Source: Streptomyces adelaidensis (GTDB lineage: Bacteria > Actinomycetota > Actinomycetes > Streptomycetales > Streptomycetaceae). Taken from it: a stretch of 64,000 nucleotides of DNA. The notes beneath the pieces are model-generated. The model made no database searches and had not been told where the DNA came from. It saw only the letters and a program-made list of their open reading frames with translations. The position numbers were made by a program, and so were the translations under genes. Every line of letters starts with the position of its first letter. The stretch's first letter is position 1. Below are positions 29,859 through 38,537 of this stretch, one piece after another. Location of the stretch: positions 1 to 64,000 of the forward strand of contig NZ_JAEMUX010000011.1 in the NCBI RefSeq assembly GCF_016598475.1. The letters run 5' to 3'.

Positions 29859-31180
29859 GCGGTGCTCCTCTCGTCGGCCGGAGGGGAGGAGACGGAGGCG
29901 GAGGAGGTGACGGAGGCGGAGGAGAGAGGAGCGGAGGAGTCGGGAGCGGAGGAGTCGGAAACCGGGTCGGCCGGCAGCGCCCCGCCCCGGTGCAGCCAGG
30001 CCACCCCGCCCGCCGAGGCCAGCCCGAACAGGGCGCAGCACACCCAGGGCAGCCAGGTATGGCCGCCGTGCTCCCCGGCGTCCATGGCCCACCCGACGAC
30101 CGTGTTGCCGACGGCCGCCGCGACCCCCGAGACGACGTAGAAGATCCCGAAGTACGTGCCGGTCAGCTCAGGCCGCCCGAAGCGGGGGATCAGCTCCATC
30201 ACGAAGGGCGAGGCGACCATGAGGCCGAGGTACAGCAGCAGCGCGCAGAGCAGGACGGGCACGGCGGCGAGCCACCCGGAGGACCCGATGCCCGCCCCCA
30301 CTGCCGGCGGCACGAACGCCAGCCCCGTCACGGCCAGCCCAACGCCGATCCAACGCGCCCTGTCACCAAGCGACTTGAGTGACTTCGTGATACGCAGCTG
30401 AAGCGCGAGATTGGCGAGCGTGCCCACGAGGAAGACGAGACCGGCCGCGCCGTCCCAGCCGGTGGCCTCCCGCGCTCCGGCGGGCAGCAGCAGGTACAGC
30501 TGGTTCTCCAGCGTGAACATGCCGACCATGGCGAGCGCGAAAGCCAGGAAGGCCCGGTTCCCGAGCACCTCACGCCAGTCCCCGAGGACACCGCTGCCGC
30601 TGGGCTCCACCTTCCGCGCGGGCAGCACCAGGGCCTGCGCCACGGTGAGGACGGCGAAGATGGCGGCGGCGGTGAGCGCGGACGTACGGAAGTCCACGAG
30701 CAGCAGCACACTGCCCAGCAGCGGTCCGATCAGCGCACCCGTCGTGGCGAACACGTTGAACAGCGCGAACGCCTCCGCCTTCCGCTCCCCGGACTCCTGC
30801 GTCAGATAGGCCCGCACCGCCGGGTTGAACAGCGCGCCGGCGAGCCCGCTGAGCACCGACGCGGCGAGCAGCACCGGCAGTCCGTCGCCCAGCGCGAACA
30901 GCCCGAACCCGACGGTCCGCAGCGCACACCCGGCGATGATGACGCCCCGCGCGCCGAGCCGGTCGGACGCGGAGCCCCCGATGATGAACAGGCCCTGCTG
31001 ACTGAGGTTCCGGACCCCCAGCACGATCCCGACGACAGCCGCCGACATGCCCAGGTTCTCGGTGAGATGCGTGGCGAGGTAGGGGATCAGGAGGTAGAAG
31101 CCGACGTTGACGCCGAGCTGGTTGACCAGGAGCAGCCGGACGGCGAAGGGGAACCGGCGTATCTCATGCCACGTCTTCAT
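29855..31180 (-). CDS. MFS exporter of the metallophore-type operon
   Basis: This 441-residue, twelve-helix major-facilitator protein has the loop 2-3 motif GGSASDRLGARGVI, a variant of the MFS GxxxDRxGRR signature. The C-terminal tail is Ser/Ala/Asp-rich, encoded by a GGAGGCGGA-type repeat at 29880-29945. Its start overlaps the epimerase gene by 17 nt and its stop overlaps the methyltransferase start by 4 nt. Similar single MFS proteins export siderophores and staphylopine, so the likely cargo is the newly made metallophore. Confidence 0.88.
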   Translation of the reverse strand: MKTWHEIRRFPFAVRLLLVNQLGVNVGFYLLIPYLATHLTENLGMSAAVVGIVLGVRNLSQQGLFIIGGSASDRLGARGVIIAGCALRTVGFGLFALGDGLPVLLAASVLSGLAGALFNPAVRAYLTQESGERKAEAFALFNVFATTGALIGPLLGSVLLLVDFRTSALTAAAIFAVLTVAQALVLPARKVEPSGSGVLGDWREVLGNRAFLAFALAMVGMFTLENQLYLLLPAGAREATGWDGAAGLVFLVGTLANLALQLRITKSLKSLGDRARWIGVGLAVTGLAFVPPAVGAGIGSSGWLAAVPVLLCALLLYLGLMVASPFVMELIPRFGRPELTGTYFGIFYVVSGVAAAVGNTVVGWAMDAGEHGGHTWLPWVCCALFGLASAGGVAWLHRGGALPADPVSDSSAPDSSAPLSSASVTSSASVSSPPADERSTA

Positions 31181-32270
31181 GACGCATTCCCCCCGTCTCT
31201 CCCATCGCTACGGCCTTGTCCGTCTCCCGCCGCCGAACTCCCAGCCCCGGTACGTCACTTGTGCGTACGAAGCCGTCGGTGCCCCCGATGCCGGTCCACG
31301 GGTCGCGGGCGAGCAGCAGATGCCCGTCGAGGTCCACCCAGCGGGCACGGTCGGCGAGATGGACGGCGGGCGCGAGCCCGAGGCTGCTGGCGGTCAGGCA
31401 CCCGAGCATCAGTTCCGTGCCGCTGCCCTCGATCAGCTCGGCGATCCGCAGCGCCGCATGGACACCCCCGCACTTGGCGAGCTTCACATTGACCCCGTGC
31501 ACGCGCCCCGCCAGCCGCCGTACGTCCTCCAGCCCCACGGCGTCCTCGTCGGCGATGACGGGCAGCGGAGATCGTTCGGCGAGGGCCGCCAGCGCGTCCG
31601 GATCGCCGGGCGCGAGCGGCTGCTCGACGGCCTCCACCCCGAGTTCCGCGAAACGCGGCAGCAGAGTCTCGGCCTGCGCCGCGGACCAGGCGCCGTTGGG
31701 GTCCAGGAGCAGCCGGGCCCGGGGCGCGGCGTCACGGATGACCCGTACGCGCTCGACGTCCTCCTCCGGGTCGGGTGCCCCGGCCTTGACCTTGATGACC
31801 TCGAAGCCGCTCGTGGCCAGGCGGCGCGCCTCGGCGCCGGCCCGCATCGGCGAGGTGATGCCGATGGTCCGGGCGGTGGCGGCCACCGGCGCGGCCGGGG
31901 CCCCGAGCAGCCGGTGGACGGGGCTGCCCGCCCGCTTGCCCACGAGGTCGAGCAGCGCGGCCTCGACGGCGGCGGTGACGGCCGGATGGTTGTTACGGGC
32001 CGGCGAACCGGCCGTCTCACCGCCCCGCAGCGCCTCCAGCGCGCTCTCCGGATCGCGGAAACGTAGGAGATCCGCGGCGGCGGCCGTGAACAGCCGCCCG
32101 AGGGTGTCGGCGTCGAGGCCGTAATAGACGCTGGTGACGGCCTCGCCGTGACCGGACAGTCCGTCGTGCTCGACGGTCAGCCACACCGCGTCACGCGCGG
32201 ACATGGTGGAGCGGGAGATGCGCAACGGCTCGGTGAGTTCGAGACGTACGGTGCGCTGGGTGACCTTCAC
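31164..32270 (-). CDS. Enolase-superfamily dipeptide-epimerase-like enzyme
   Basis: This 368-residue muconate-lactonizing-subgroup enzyme has the KxK acid/base pair in IKVKAG near residue 160. The metal ligands are in LLLDPNGAW (about 189), EQPL (about 214) and ADED (about 239). The second catalytic Lys is in KLAKCGG (about 263). The C-terminal DLDGHLLL carries the Asp-x-Asp that binds the amino group of dipeptides in L-Ala-D/L-Glu epimerases. It therefore likely inverts a stereocentre of a dipeptide-like intermediate. The ATP-grasp gene upstream could make that dipeptide. The GTG start overlaps the upstream stop (GTGA). Confidence 0.88.
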   Translation of the reverse strand: MKVTQRTVRLELTEPLRISRSTMSARDAVWLTVEHDGLSGHGEAVTSVYYGLDADTLGRLFTAAAADLLRFRDPESALEALRGGETAGSPARNNHPAVTAAVEAALLDLVGKRAGSPVHRLLGAPAAPVAATARTIGITSPMRAGAEARRLATSGFEVIKVKAGAPDPEEDVERVRVIRDAAPRARLLLDPNGAWSAAQAETLLPRFAELGVEAVEQPLAPGDPDALAALAERSPLPVIADEDAVGLEDVRRLAGRVHGVNVKLAKCGGVHAALRIAELIEGSGTELMLGCLTASSLGLAPAVHLADRARWVDLDGHLLLARDPWTGIGGTDGFVRTSDVPGLGVRRRETDKAVAMGETGGMRHEDVA

Positions 32271-33397
32271 AGGCTCTCTTCCGAAACGAGCGGGACGGCG
32301 GGGACCCTGAGCGGGCCGGGGACGGCCGGGACCGCGAGCGGGTCGGCGACTCTGCCGCACCGGACCCAGCCGACGGCCTCGGCCGCGCCGGGATGGGGGA
32401 TCTCGACGGGCCGGGCGGCGGCGGAGGCCGGGTCGAGACCGTGCGCGGCGGCGAAGTCGTCGTCGTAGACGCTGCCGAGGTAGCGGTGCGGGCCGTCCGG
32501 GAAGACCGTGGCGACGACGGCGCCCGGGTGGACGCGGGCCGCCCAGGCGGCGACGAGCGCGACCGCGCCGGTGCTCCAGCCGCCGCTGACGAAGCTGCCT
32601 CGGGCGAGGCGCCGACAGCTGTCGACGGCCTCCGCGGGCCCGACCCAGTGGACCTCGTCGAAGGCGTCGTAGGCCACGTTGCGCGGATGGATACTGCTGC
32701 CCAGGCCGCGCATCAGCCTCGGCCGGGCCGGCTGGCCGAAGATCGTGGAGCCGGTGGAGTCGACGCCGATGAGCCGCAGCGCGGGCCAGTGCCGGCGCAG
32801 CGGACCGATGATGCCCGCGCTGTGGCCGCCGGTGCCGACGCTGCACACCAGGATGTCCAAGTGGTCCAGCTGGACGGCGAGTTCGGCTGCGAGCGAAGCG
32901 TACCCGGCGGTGTTGTCGGGGTTGTTGTACTGGTCGGGCCAGTACGCCCCCGGCAGTACGGCGAGCAGTTCCCGCAGCCGCGCGAGGCGCGCCGCCTGCC
33001 AGCCACCCAGGGGCGCCGGTCGGTCCACCAGCTCCAGCCGTACGCCGTGGGAGCGCAGCAACTGCCGCATGGACGGCTCCAGTTCACTGTCGCCGACCAG
33101 TACGACCGGGTGGCCGAGGGCCTGTCCGGCGAAGGCCAGGCCGATGCCCAGCGTGCCGGACGTCGACTCCACCACCGGGGCGCCGGGCAGCAGTTCGCCG
33201 CGCTCCCGGGCACCCAGCAGCATGGAAACGGCGGCCCGCGCCTTCATGCCGCCCGCCGCGAGCCCTTCCAGCTTGGCCCAGAAACCCGGCTGCGGACCGG
33301 GCAGATCGGCGGTGATACGCGCCAGCGGCGTCCGCCCGAGCAGGGACAGCAGCTCGGGGCGGGCGACGGAACGCAGGACGGTGGTCGACGGGGTCAC
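32267..33397 (-). CDS. PLP-dependent cysteine-synthase-family enzyme
   Basis: This 376-residue beta-family PLP enzyme opens LLSLLGRTPLARI, as in cysteine synthases. The PLP lysine is in GLAAGGMKARAAVSMLL, the phosphate-type substrate loop is VESTSGTLGIGLAFAG, and the PLP-phosphate loop is GTGGHSAGI. SbnA in staphyloferrin B biosynthesis is in this family and replaces the phosphate of O-phosphoserine with an amino-acid nitrogen. A similar C-N bond-forming step is the likely role here. A simple cysteine synthase is unlikely because of the operon. The GTG overlaps the upstream stop. Confidence 0.88.
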   Translation of the reverse strand: MTPSTTVLRSVARPELLSLLGRTPLARITADLPGPQPGFWAKLEGLAAGGMKARAAVSMLLGARERGELLPGAPVVESTSGTLGIGLAFAGQALGHPVVLVGDSELEPSMRQLLRSHGVRLELVDRPAPLGGWQAARLARLRELLAVLPGAYWPDQYNNPDNTAGYASLAAELAVQLDHLDILVCSVGTGGHSAGIIGPLRRHWPALRLIGVDSTGSTIFGQPARPRLMRGLGSSIHPRNVAYDAFDEVHWVGPAEAVDSCRRLARGSFVSGGWSTGAVALVAAWAARVHPGAVVATVFPDGPHRYLGSVYDDDFAAAHGLDPASAAARPVEIPHPGAAEAVGWVRCGRVADPLAVPAVPGPLRVPAVPLVSEESL

Positions 33398-34284
33398 CGA
33401 CGGCCTCCCGAAGGCGAACCCGAACCAGGAACAGATTGCGACCCCGGACCGTCGAGACGGTAGCGATGGAGCGTGCCCGGCCCCCCGTCCAGCCAGAAGA
33501 AGGGGTACGGCTCCGCGCACACCGCGCTCACCCCATGGCCGAGGAACCGGGGCAGCACCGCGCTGCCCGTCTGCGCGAACATCACCAACTGCTTGCCGTG
33601 CGCCAGCGCGTGCCGCCGCAACGGCTCGAACGTGCCGTTGCCGAGCGTCATCCCCGAGACGAGCAGCGCGTCACAGCGGTCGGCCGCCTCGTCGAGCGCG
33701 TCGGTGACTATCTCCTCGCCCCACTCCGTGACCCCGCCCTTGAGGTCGCACGGGACATAGCCGAGCCCGCGTGAACGCAACGCCTCCAGAAGGGAGTTGA
33801 CGACCCCCACGACGAGCACGGTCGCACCCGTCGGCAGGTCGAGCAGTTCGACCACGGCCCGCGCACGCGCCCGCGACTTCTCCAGCGACGTACCGGCCGG
33901 CAGCGGGAAGGAGTGTGCCCCGTTCTGCGGCGTGTGCGGGCGGACATGCATCAGATAGGCGTCGAGCGCGGCCACCCGCACCGGGAGGAGCGGATGGTCC
34001 AGGAGCCGGGCGACATCGGCCCCCGCACAGTCGTCGATCGCCGCGTCCGGCAGGGCACCGGGCTCGACCGCGCAGGACCCCACGGCACCGGCGAGCCGCA
34101 GACTGAGCACCTCGTTGCGATAACCGGTGCCCCGCCCGTCGTGCCGTACGGCCTGGCGTGTCACGAACGCCACCGCGATCCGCGACGCCCGTGGATCCGG
34201 ACCGAGTTCACCGCTGCGCGCCCGCTCCAGCAGCTCGTCGTAGGTGGCGGTGGCCGTGCGGGCCACCGGTGCGACGGCGGTCAC
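33394..34284 (-). CDS. DUF364/Rossmann-like protein (putative heavy-metal chelation family)
   Basis: This 296-residue cytoplasmic protein has a DUF4213-like N-terminal part (ARIAVAFVTRQAVRHDG-like strands, then LLPVRVAALDAYL). A DUF364 C-terminal Rossmann-like part is recognised from TVLVVGVVNSLLEALRSRG, CDALLVSGMTLGNGTFEPL and KQLVMFAQTGSAVLPRFLG. DUF364 is described as a putative heavy-metal chelation domain and often lies by metal-transport genes. No enzymatic function is established. Here it sits between two biosynthetic genes, joined by 4-nt overlaps at both ends. It could be a metal-handling chaperone or a tailoring enzyme. My family call rests on motif memory. Confidence 0.72.
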   Translation of the reverse strand: MTAVAPVARTATATYDELLERARSGELGPDPRASRIAVAFVTRQAVRHDGRGTGYRNEVLSLRLAGAVGSCAVEPGALPDAAIDDCAGADVARLLDHPLLPVRVAALDAYLMHVRPHTPQNGAHSFPLPAGTSLEKSRARARAVVELLDLPTGATVLVVGVVNSLLEALRSRGLGYVPCDLKGGVTEWGEEIVTDALDEAADRCDALLVSGMTLGNGTFEPLRRHALAHGKQLVMFAQTGSAVLPRFLGHGVSAVCAEPYPFFWLDGGPGTLHRYRLDGPGSQSVPGSGSPSGGRR

Positions 34285-35537
34285 CGGATCACCAGCCCGG
34301 AGTTCAGCTCGTCGAGCAGCGCCTCTACCTGGCCGCGCGCGCCCAGCCCGTCGGGGTCGCCCACCATGACGTGGCCGAGGTACTCGTTGTTGCTGCCCGC
34401 CGACTTGACCGGCCGGCCCGGCTCGGCGAGCAGGGTCTCCAACACGCCGGGTGCGTCGGTGAGTCTGTCGCCGTCCAGCGCTTCGAGCGTGCCCGAGGTC
34501 TCCGGTACGAGGAAGCCCACGGCCGCGCTGCGCAGACCCGTCTCCCGGCGCCGCAGATCGGGTTCGCGGCCGAGGGCGACATCGACGGCGGCCGCGGCCA
34601 GGTCGATGCCGGTGACATGGCGGACCAGCTCGGTGATGCGGTTCCCGGCGGGCCGGGGGTTCACCTCGACCACGCGCGGCCCGGCCGGGGTCAGCTTGAT
34701 CTCGGTGTGCGCCACGACTCCGTCGGTCAGCCCCAGTGCCGTGAGCGCGCCGAGCGCCGTCTGCTCGGCGGCCCCCACATCGGCGGCGGACAGCGCGGCG
34801 GGGAACATGTGCCCGGTCTCGATGAAAGCGGGCGCCCCGCCGATGCTCTTGTCGGTCACCCCCACGACGTGCACGGCCCCCGCGTACGACACGGTCTCGA
34901 CGCTCACCTCGGGCCCGGTCAGCAGCTCTTCGAGCAGGACGGCGGGCACCCGCCGCTGCCCGCGCGCGTTCAGCGGGAAGTCGGCCAACACCCGCACGGC
35001 CGCCGCGAGTTCGGCCTCGTCGTCGACGCGCCGTACATACATGCCCGCGCATAGGTCGACCGGCTTCACCACCAGCGGATAGCCGATCTCCCGTGCCGCG
35101 CGGGCGAGGTCGGCCCACTCCTCGTGGAGGGCGAAGCGGGGTCCTGGCACCCCGGCCTCGGCGAGGACACGGCGGGTGGCGTCCTTGCGGCAGGCGTTCC
35201 CGACGGCCTCCGGCCCCGGCCCGGGGAGCCCGAGGTGCCCGGCGATCCGGGCCACGGTCGGCAGGTAGTAGTCGCACGACGAGATCACTCCGTCGAAGCC
35301 GAACACCGTGTGCAGGCGTTCGACCTCCGGCAGGAGGGCGTCGACGTCATTGGTGTCGGCTGTGATCACGTTCCGGGCGCCGAGCAGCGGATGGGCCGTG
35401 CCCTCGGGGGCCGAGCGCAGGTAGTGGTGCAGGTCGCGGGTGAGGAACGTGAACTCGTGTCCACCTTCCCGAACGGCCCGTGGCAGCAGTCTGCTCATCG
35501 ATCCGACCCAGCTCTCGACCACCAACAGATGAGCCAC
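34281..35537 (-). CDS. ATP-grasp amino-acid ligase, first gene of the metallophore-type operon
   Basis: This 418-residue ATP-grasp protein of the L-amino-acid-ligase/carnosine-synthase type has a pre-ATP-grasp domain (MAHLLVVESWVGSMSRLLP). The ATP-binding Lys region is YPLVVKPVDLCAGMYVRRV, the glycine-rich segment is TDKSIGGAPAFIETGH, and the Mg-binding EVNPRPAGNRI closes the site. It should activate a carboxylate as acyl phosphate and join it to an amine, making a dipeptide or pseudodipeptide. The GTG at 35537 has RBS AAGGGGAG. The leader to the predicted transcription start is about 75 nt and follows the Zur-like promoter. Confidence 0.86.
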   Translation of the reverse strand: MAHLLVVESWVGSMSRLLPRAVREGGHEFTFLTRDLHHYLRSAPEGTAHPLLGARNVITADTNDVDALLPEVERLHTVFGFDGVISSCDYYLPTVARIAGHLGLPGPGPEAVGNACRKDATRRVLAEAGVPGPRFALHEEWADLARAAREIGYPLVVKPVDLCAGMYVRRVDDEAELAAAVRVLADFPLNARGQRRVPAVLLEELLTGPEVSVETVSYAGAVHVVGVTDKSIGGAPAFIETGHMFPAALSAADVGAAEQTALGALTALGLTDGVVAHTEIKLTPAGPRVVEVNPRPAGNRITELVRHVTGIDLAAAAVDVALGREPDLRRRETGLRSAAVGFLVPETSGTLEALDGDRLTDAPGVLETLLAEPGRPVKSAGSNNEYLGHVMVGDPDGLGARGQVEALLDELNSGLVIR

Positions 35538-35620
35538 AGCTCCCCTTTTCGTGCGGTGCGTTCAGGCATCAGGGCAGCCCGACGACACCTCGACGAGGAG
35601 ATGGCCGGGTTGACATGCCC

Positions 35621-35649
35621 ACCTTACCGATAATCGTTTTCATTGTCAT
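35621..35649 (-). promoter_or_regulatory. Promoter with a Zur-like operator in its spacer
   Basis: Reading the minus strand, ATGACA (-35, 5 of 6 to TTGACA; 35644-35649) is followed by a 17-nt spacer and TAAGGT (-10; 35621-35626). The spacer contains TGAAAACGATTATCG (35628-35642). This differs from the actinobacterial Zur palindrome form TGAAAAYGATTTTCA at only about two positions and is AT-rich in otherwise GC-rich DNA. Streptomyces iron regulators (DmdR1/IdeR type) use a different TTAGGTTAGG-like box, so a Fur-family regulator, best Zur, is the natural reading. Binding here would block RNA polymerase when zinc is plentiful. Confidence 0.75.
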
Positions 35650-35707
35650 GGGGGTTTGGGGGGTGTGGGATGAGAGGTGTGGTTCGCGGCAGCCGTACCC
35701 GCTTGCC

Positions 35708-37207
35708 CTACCCGATGTCGACCACGCGGGCCCAGTCGGGCGGTGAGTCCGGTACGCAGTCGGGGTCGTCCTCGTCCCAACGGTTGCCCGTGTTCCCACG
35801 TGGGAAGAGGCCCACGACCGTCCGGCACGGGGGTCGTGAGGTGGGCCAGGGTGTCTGCCCGTCCGTGAGGACCACGACGACGTCGGGCTTGGGCCGGCTG
35901 CGGAGCGCCGTGGCGAAGCCGGTCCGCAGGTCCGTACCGCCGCCGCCCACCAGGGGGATGCCCTCGGCCCGGCACAGCGGGTGCGCGATCCGGGCGGCCG
36001 CGTCGCAGGGGACGACGGTGACGAGGTCGCGGCGGCCGCCCAGGGCGCGGGAGATCGCGGTGACCTCCAGTAGCGCGCTGCCGAGTTCGGCGTCACTGAC
36101 CGACCCGGACGTGTCGATGATCACGGAGACCCGGGGCGGGGTGCGCCGCAGGCTCGGCAGCACGGTCTTGGGCACCCCGGCCGAGCGCCGCGACGGCCGG
36201 CCGTAGGTGTAGTCGTCGCCCGCGCCGCAGCTGGATGCCGCGGACCGGACCGCCGCGCTCAGTAGATCCCGCCACGGCTGGGGCGGGTGGAACGCCTCCT
36301 CCGCCCACCGCCGCCAGCCCTCCGGGGTGTTCCCCGGCCGAGCGGTGATGCCCTGCGCCACCCGGAACCGGACCGCGTCCCGTTCCTGCTCGCTGAGGCC
36401 GTGCGCCCCGTCCGGCCCCAGCTCCCACTCGCGCTCCAGGCCGTCGGAGCCACTGCCGCAGTCCAGCCAGGCCAGTTCCAGAGTCCCCGGCCCGAGCTGG
36501 AACTGGCGCAGATAGTCCTCCATCAACTGCCCCTCGGGCAGCTTCAGATACGCCGGATCGACCACACCCTCCGGCTTCACCAACCCGTCGCCGAACGCGT
36601 CGTCATTGATCTCGCAGTCCGCGGCGATGTTCATCCGCAGCCGCTCCCCGGGGCCGGTGAGGTCGCGCTCCCGGGCGACCCGGTCACTGCGCCCATGATG
36701 GTCGCGCAGCAGATGCGACACCTCGTGCACCCATACGCTCGCCAGTTCCTCCACCGGCGTACGGTCCACGAAGCCCGCCGAGACATAGCACCGCCAGTGC
36801 CGGTCGACGGCCATGGTGGGCACGTGGGTGGACTCGACGGTGTGCAGCGCGAACAGTGCCGTGGCGAGGTAGGGCCGGGCGCGGGCGGCCTGGAGCCGGG
36901 CGGCGAAGAGCTTGTCCAGGTCGAGGACGTGTGGCGTCGTCGCGGCGGGCATTTTGCCGGGACGGGAGCGAGGGCTCGCGGCGGGGCTCTTGCTGTGGCT
37001 GGAGCGGGGGCTCGCGTCGGGGCTCGTGTCGGGGCCGGCTTGGGGGCTCGCGGCGGGACTGGTGGCGGGATCGGTGGCAGGGGCGTGGGCCGGGCTGGTG
37101 GCAGGGCCGTGGGCCGGGCTGGTGGCAGGCATCGTCGTGGGGCTCGCGGCAGGACTGGTGCCGGTCCTCGCGCCGGGCATCGTCGCAGGGCTCGCGGCGG
37201 CGCTCAT
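35708..37207 (-). CDS. VWA-domain protein with putative metallopeptidase domain (DUF2201-like)
   Basis: This 499-residue protein starts with about 100 residues of a SPATxPA-type low-complexity repeat. A metallopeptidase-like domain with VWVHEVSHLLRDHHGR (HExxH zinc motif) and IAADCEINDDAF follows. A C-terminal von Willebrand A-like domain has the MIDAS sequence VIIDTSGSVSD and ends VVVVLTDGQTPWP. Such proteins pair with MoxR-type AAA ATPases as chaperone-like systems, and the upstream gene is such an ATPase, overlapping by 4 nt (ATGA). Because that ATPase is broken, this partner may be orphaned. The start is fixed by the overlap. Confidence 0.85.
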   Translation of the reverse strand: MSAAASPATMPGARTGTSPAASPTTMPATSPAHGPATSPAHAPATDPATSPAASPQAGPDTSPDASPRSSHSKSPAASPRSRPGKMPAATTPHVLDLDKLFAARLQAARARPYLATALFALHTVESTHVPTMAVDRHWRCYVSAGFVDRTPVEELASVWVHEVSHLLRDHHGRSDRVARERDLTGPGERLRMNIAADCEINDDAFGDGLVKPEGVVDPAYLKLPEGQLMEDYLRQFQLGPGTLELAWLDCGSGSDGLEREWELGPDGAHGLSEQERDAVRFRVAQGITARPGNTPEGWRRWAEEAFHPPQPWRDLLSAAVRSAASSCGAGDDYTYGRPSRRSAGVPKTVLPSLRRTPPRVSVIIDTSGSVSDAELGSALLEVTAISRALGGRRDLVTVVPCDAAARIAHPLCRAEGIPLVGGGGTDLRTGFATALRSRPKPDVVVVLTDGQTPWPTSRPPCRTVVGLFPRGNTGNRWDEDDPDCVPDSPPDWARVVDIG

Positions 37208-38125
37208 CGGCGGCCCTTGGTCGCCGCGTTGGCCCTGTCGGCCGCCTGGTCCGCCCGCCGGGACAAGGTCACCACTCCGGCGAGATTCTCGATCAACGCC
37301 GGAACGTCCCAGTCCTCGCGGCGCAGCGAGGCGAGGGTGGTAGCGGGGACGACCACCAGATCCGGGGCCCCCGTCTCCACCGCCCGCACCAGCAGCGCCC
37401 ACGCCGCGTCCCAGCGGGACTTCTCCGGACGCGCCCGGACCGCCGCGACCACACCGTCGAGCACGGCCTGCCGCAGATCCCCCCCGCTCGGGCAGGACCG
37501 CACCCGCCGGGTCGGCGAGCAGCACCTCGGGATCCGGGAGGTCCAGCCGGTCCAGACCGGCCAGCAGTTCCAGCCCGGGACCGTCTCCCACGGTGCCCCT
37601 GACCAGCAGGGAGAGCACATCGCGCGAGACACCGGCGGCGGTCGCGAAGGCGATGAGATGCAGGGTCATCTCCCAGCTGCGGGGCGACGGCCAGGGCCCG
37701 CCGCGCCGGGTCTCGCTGCTGGGCAGCTGATGCACGAGCTTGGGCCGCGCGGCGAGCAGCGCGCACACCGCGCGACGGGCGAAGTCCACGGCCTCCGACA
37801 GCCGCTCGGGCGCGAGCCGCGGCAGGGTGGCCCGGGGCCAGGTCCCACCGAGACCCCGTACGACGACCTCGTGGTCGTGCGTCCACTGAAGGTGTACGAA
37901 GCGGTTGGCCAGCGGCGGGCTCAGCTCCCAGCCGTCGGCCGCCGAGGACCGCGGATTGGCGGCGGCCACGATCCGCACGCCGGGCGGCAGCCGCAGCGCG
38001 CCGATCCGCCGCTCAAGGACCAGCCGCAGCAGGGCCGCCTGAACGGCCGGCGGCGCCGTCGACAACTCGTCCAGGAACAGCAGCCCCCGACCCGCCCGCA
38101 CCAGCCGTACCGCCCAGTCCGGCGG
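37204..38125 (-). pseudogene. MoxR-type AAA ATPase, 5'-truncated and frameshifted
   Basis: Homology starts abruptly at DWAVRLVRAGRGLLFLDEL, which holds Walker B (LLFLDELSTAPP). Walker A and everything before it are absent. VRIVAAANPRSSAADGWELS (sensor I) and the lid region follow. The frame then breaks in a run of seven C (seven G on the coding strand) at 37479-37485; six would give LPERGDLRQAVLDGVVAAVR and continue to the stop at 37204. Without Walker A it cannot bind ATP normally. The 5' junction abuts a cyclase fragment that runs the other way, so a deletion removed both 5' ends. Confidence 0.82.
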
Positions 38126-38409
38126 AGAACAACTTCCGCAGCGGTGAGCACACGGGCACTCACTTCGACGCACCCGTCCACTGGGTCTCGGGCAAGGACC
38201 TCGACGACGTGTCGTCCATACCGGCCCGCCGCCTCATCGCACCCGCGGCCGTACTGGACTTCACCGACCGGGCGGCCACTCCCAGGAGACGTTCCTCAAC
38301 GCGGACGAGAACGGCCCGCACACCCCGGTCCGCCCCCCTCCTCATCGACGCCAAGGTGACCCGCGACCACGGGTCCTGGTGGCTGGAGGAGGCGTTCCGG
38401 GGGCACTGA
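38125..38409 (+). pseudogene. Cyclase-family fragment joined to a TPP-enzyme C-terminus
   Basis: The frame begins inside a kynurenine-formamidase-like cyclase domain: ENNFRSGEHTGTHFDAPVHW carries the HxGTHxDxPxH metal motif. It continues to AVLDFTDRAA. A shift to another frame then gives HSQETFLNADENGPHTPV, also cyclase. The last part, PLLIDAKVTRDHGSWWLEEA, looks like the C-terminus of an acetolactate-synthase-like thiamine-diphosphate enzyme. This is a composite scrap of two neighbouring genes after at least two deletions; it has no start of its own. The next 130 bases hold only a short AT-richer promoter-like stretch (AGTGGTATCACT and CGCTGAGTTAGTAG) before the DUF262 gene. Confidence 0.72.
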
Positions 38410-38537
38410 AGGGAGGGGAGGATCTCAGGGAAGGACATCGCGTTCGCGTTCTTCACGCCAATCAGTGGTATCACTACGCTGAGTTAGTAGTTGCGTGATG
38501 GTGGACGCGGGAGCTTGGCGTCCGGTCGGGGGTGGGC

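Noticed and set aside
32267..33397. Ordinary cysteine synthase gene
   Set aside because: It is embedded by 4-nt overlaps in an operon of ligase, epimerase and transport genes with no sulphur-assimilation partner, so a specialised beta-replacement role is more likely.
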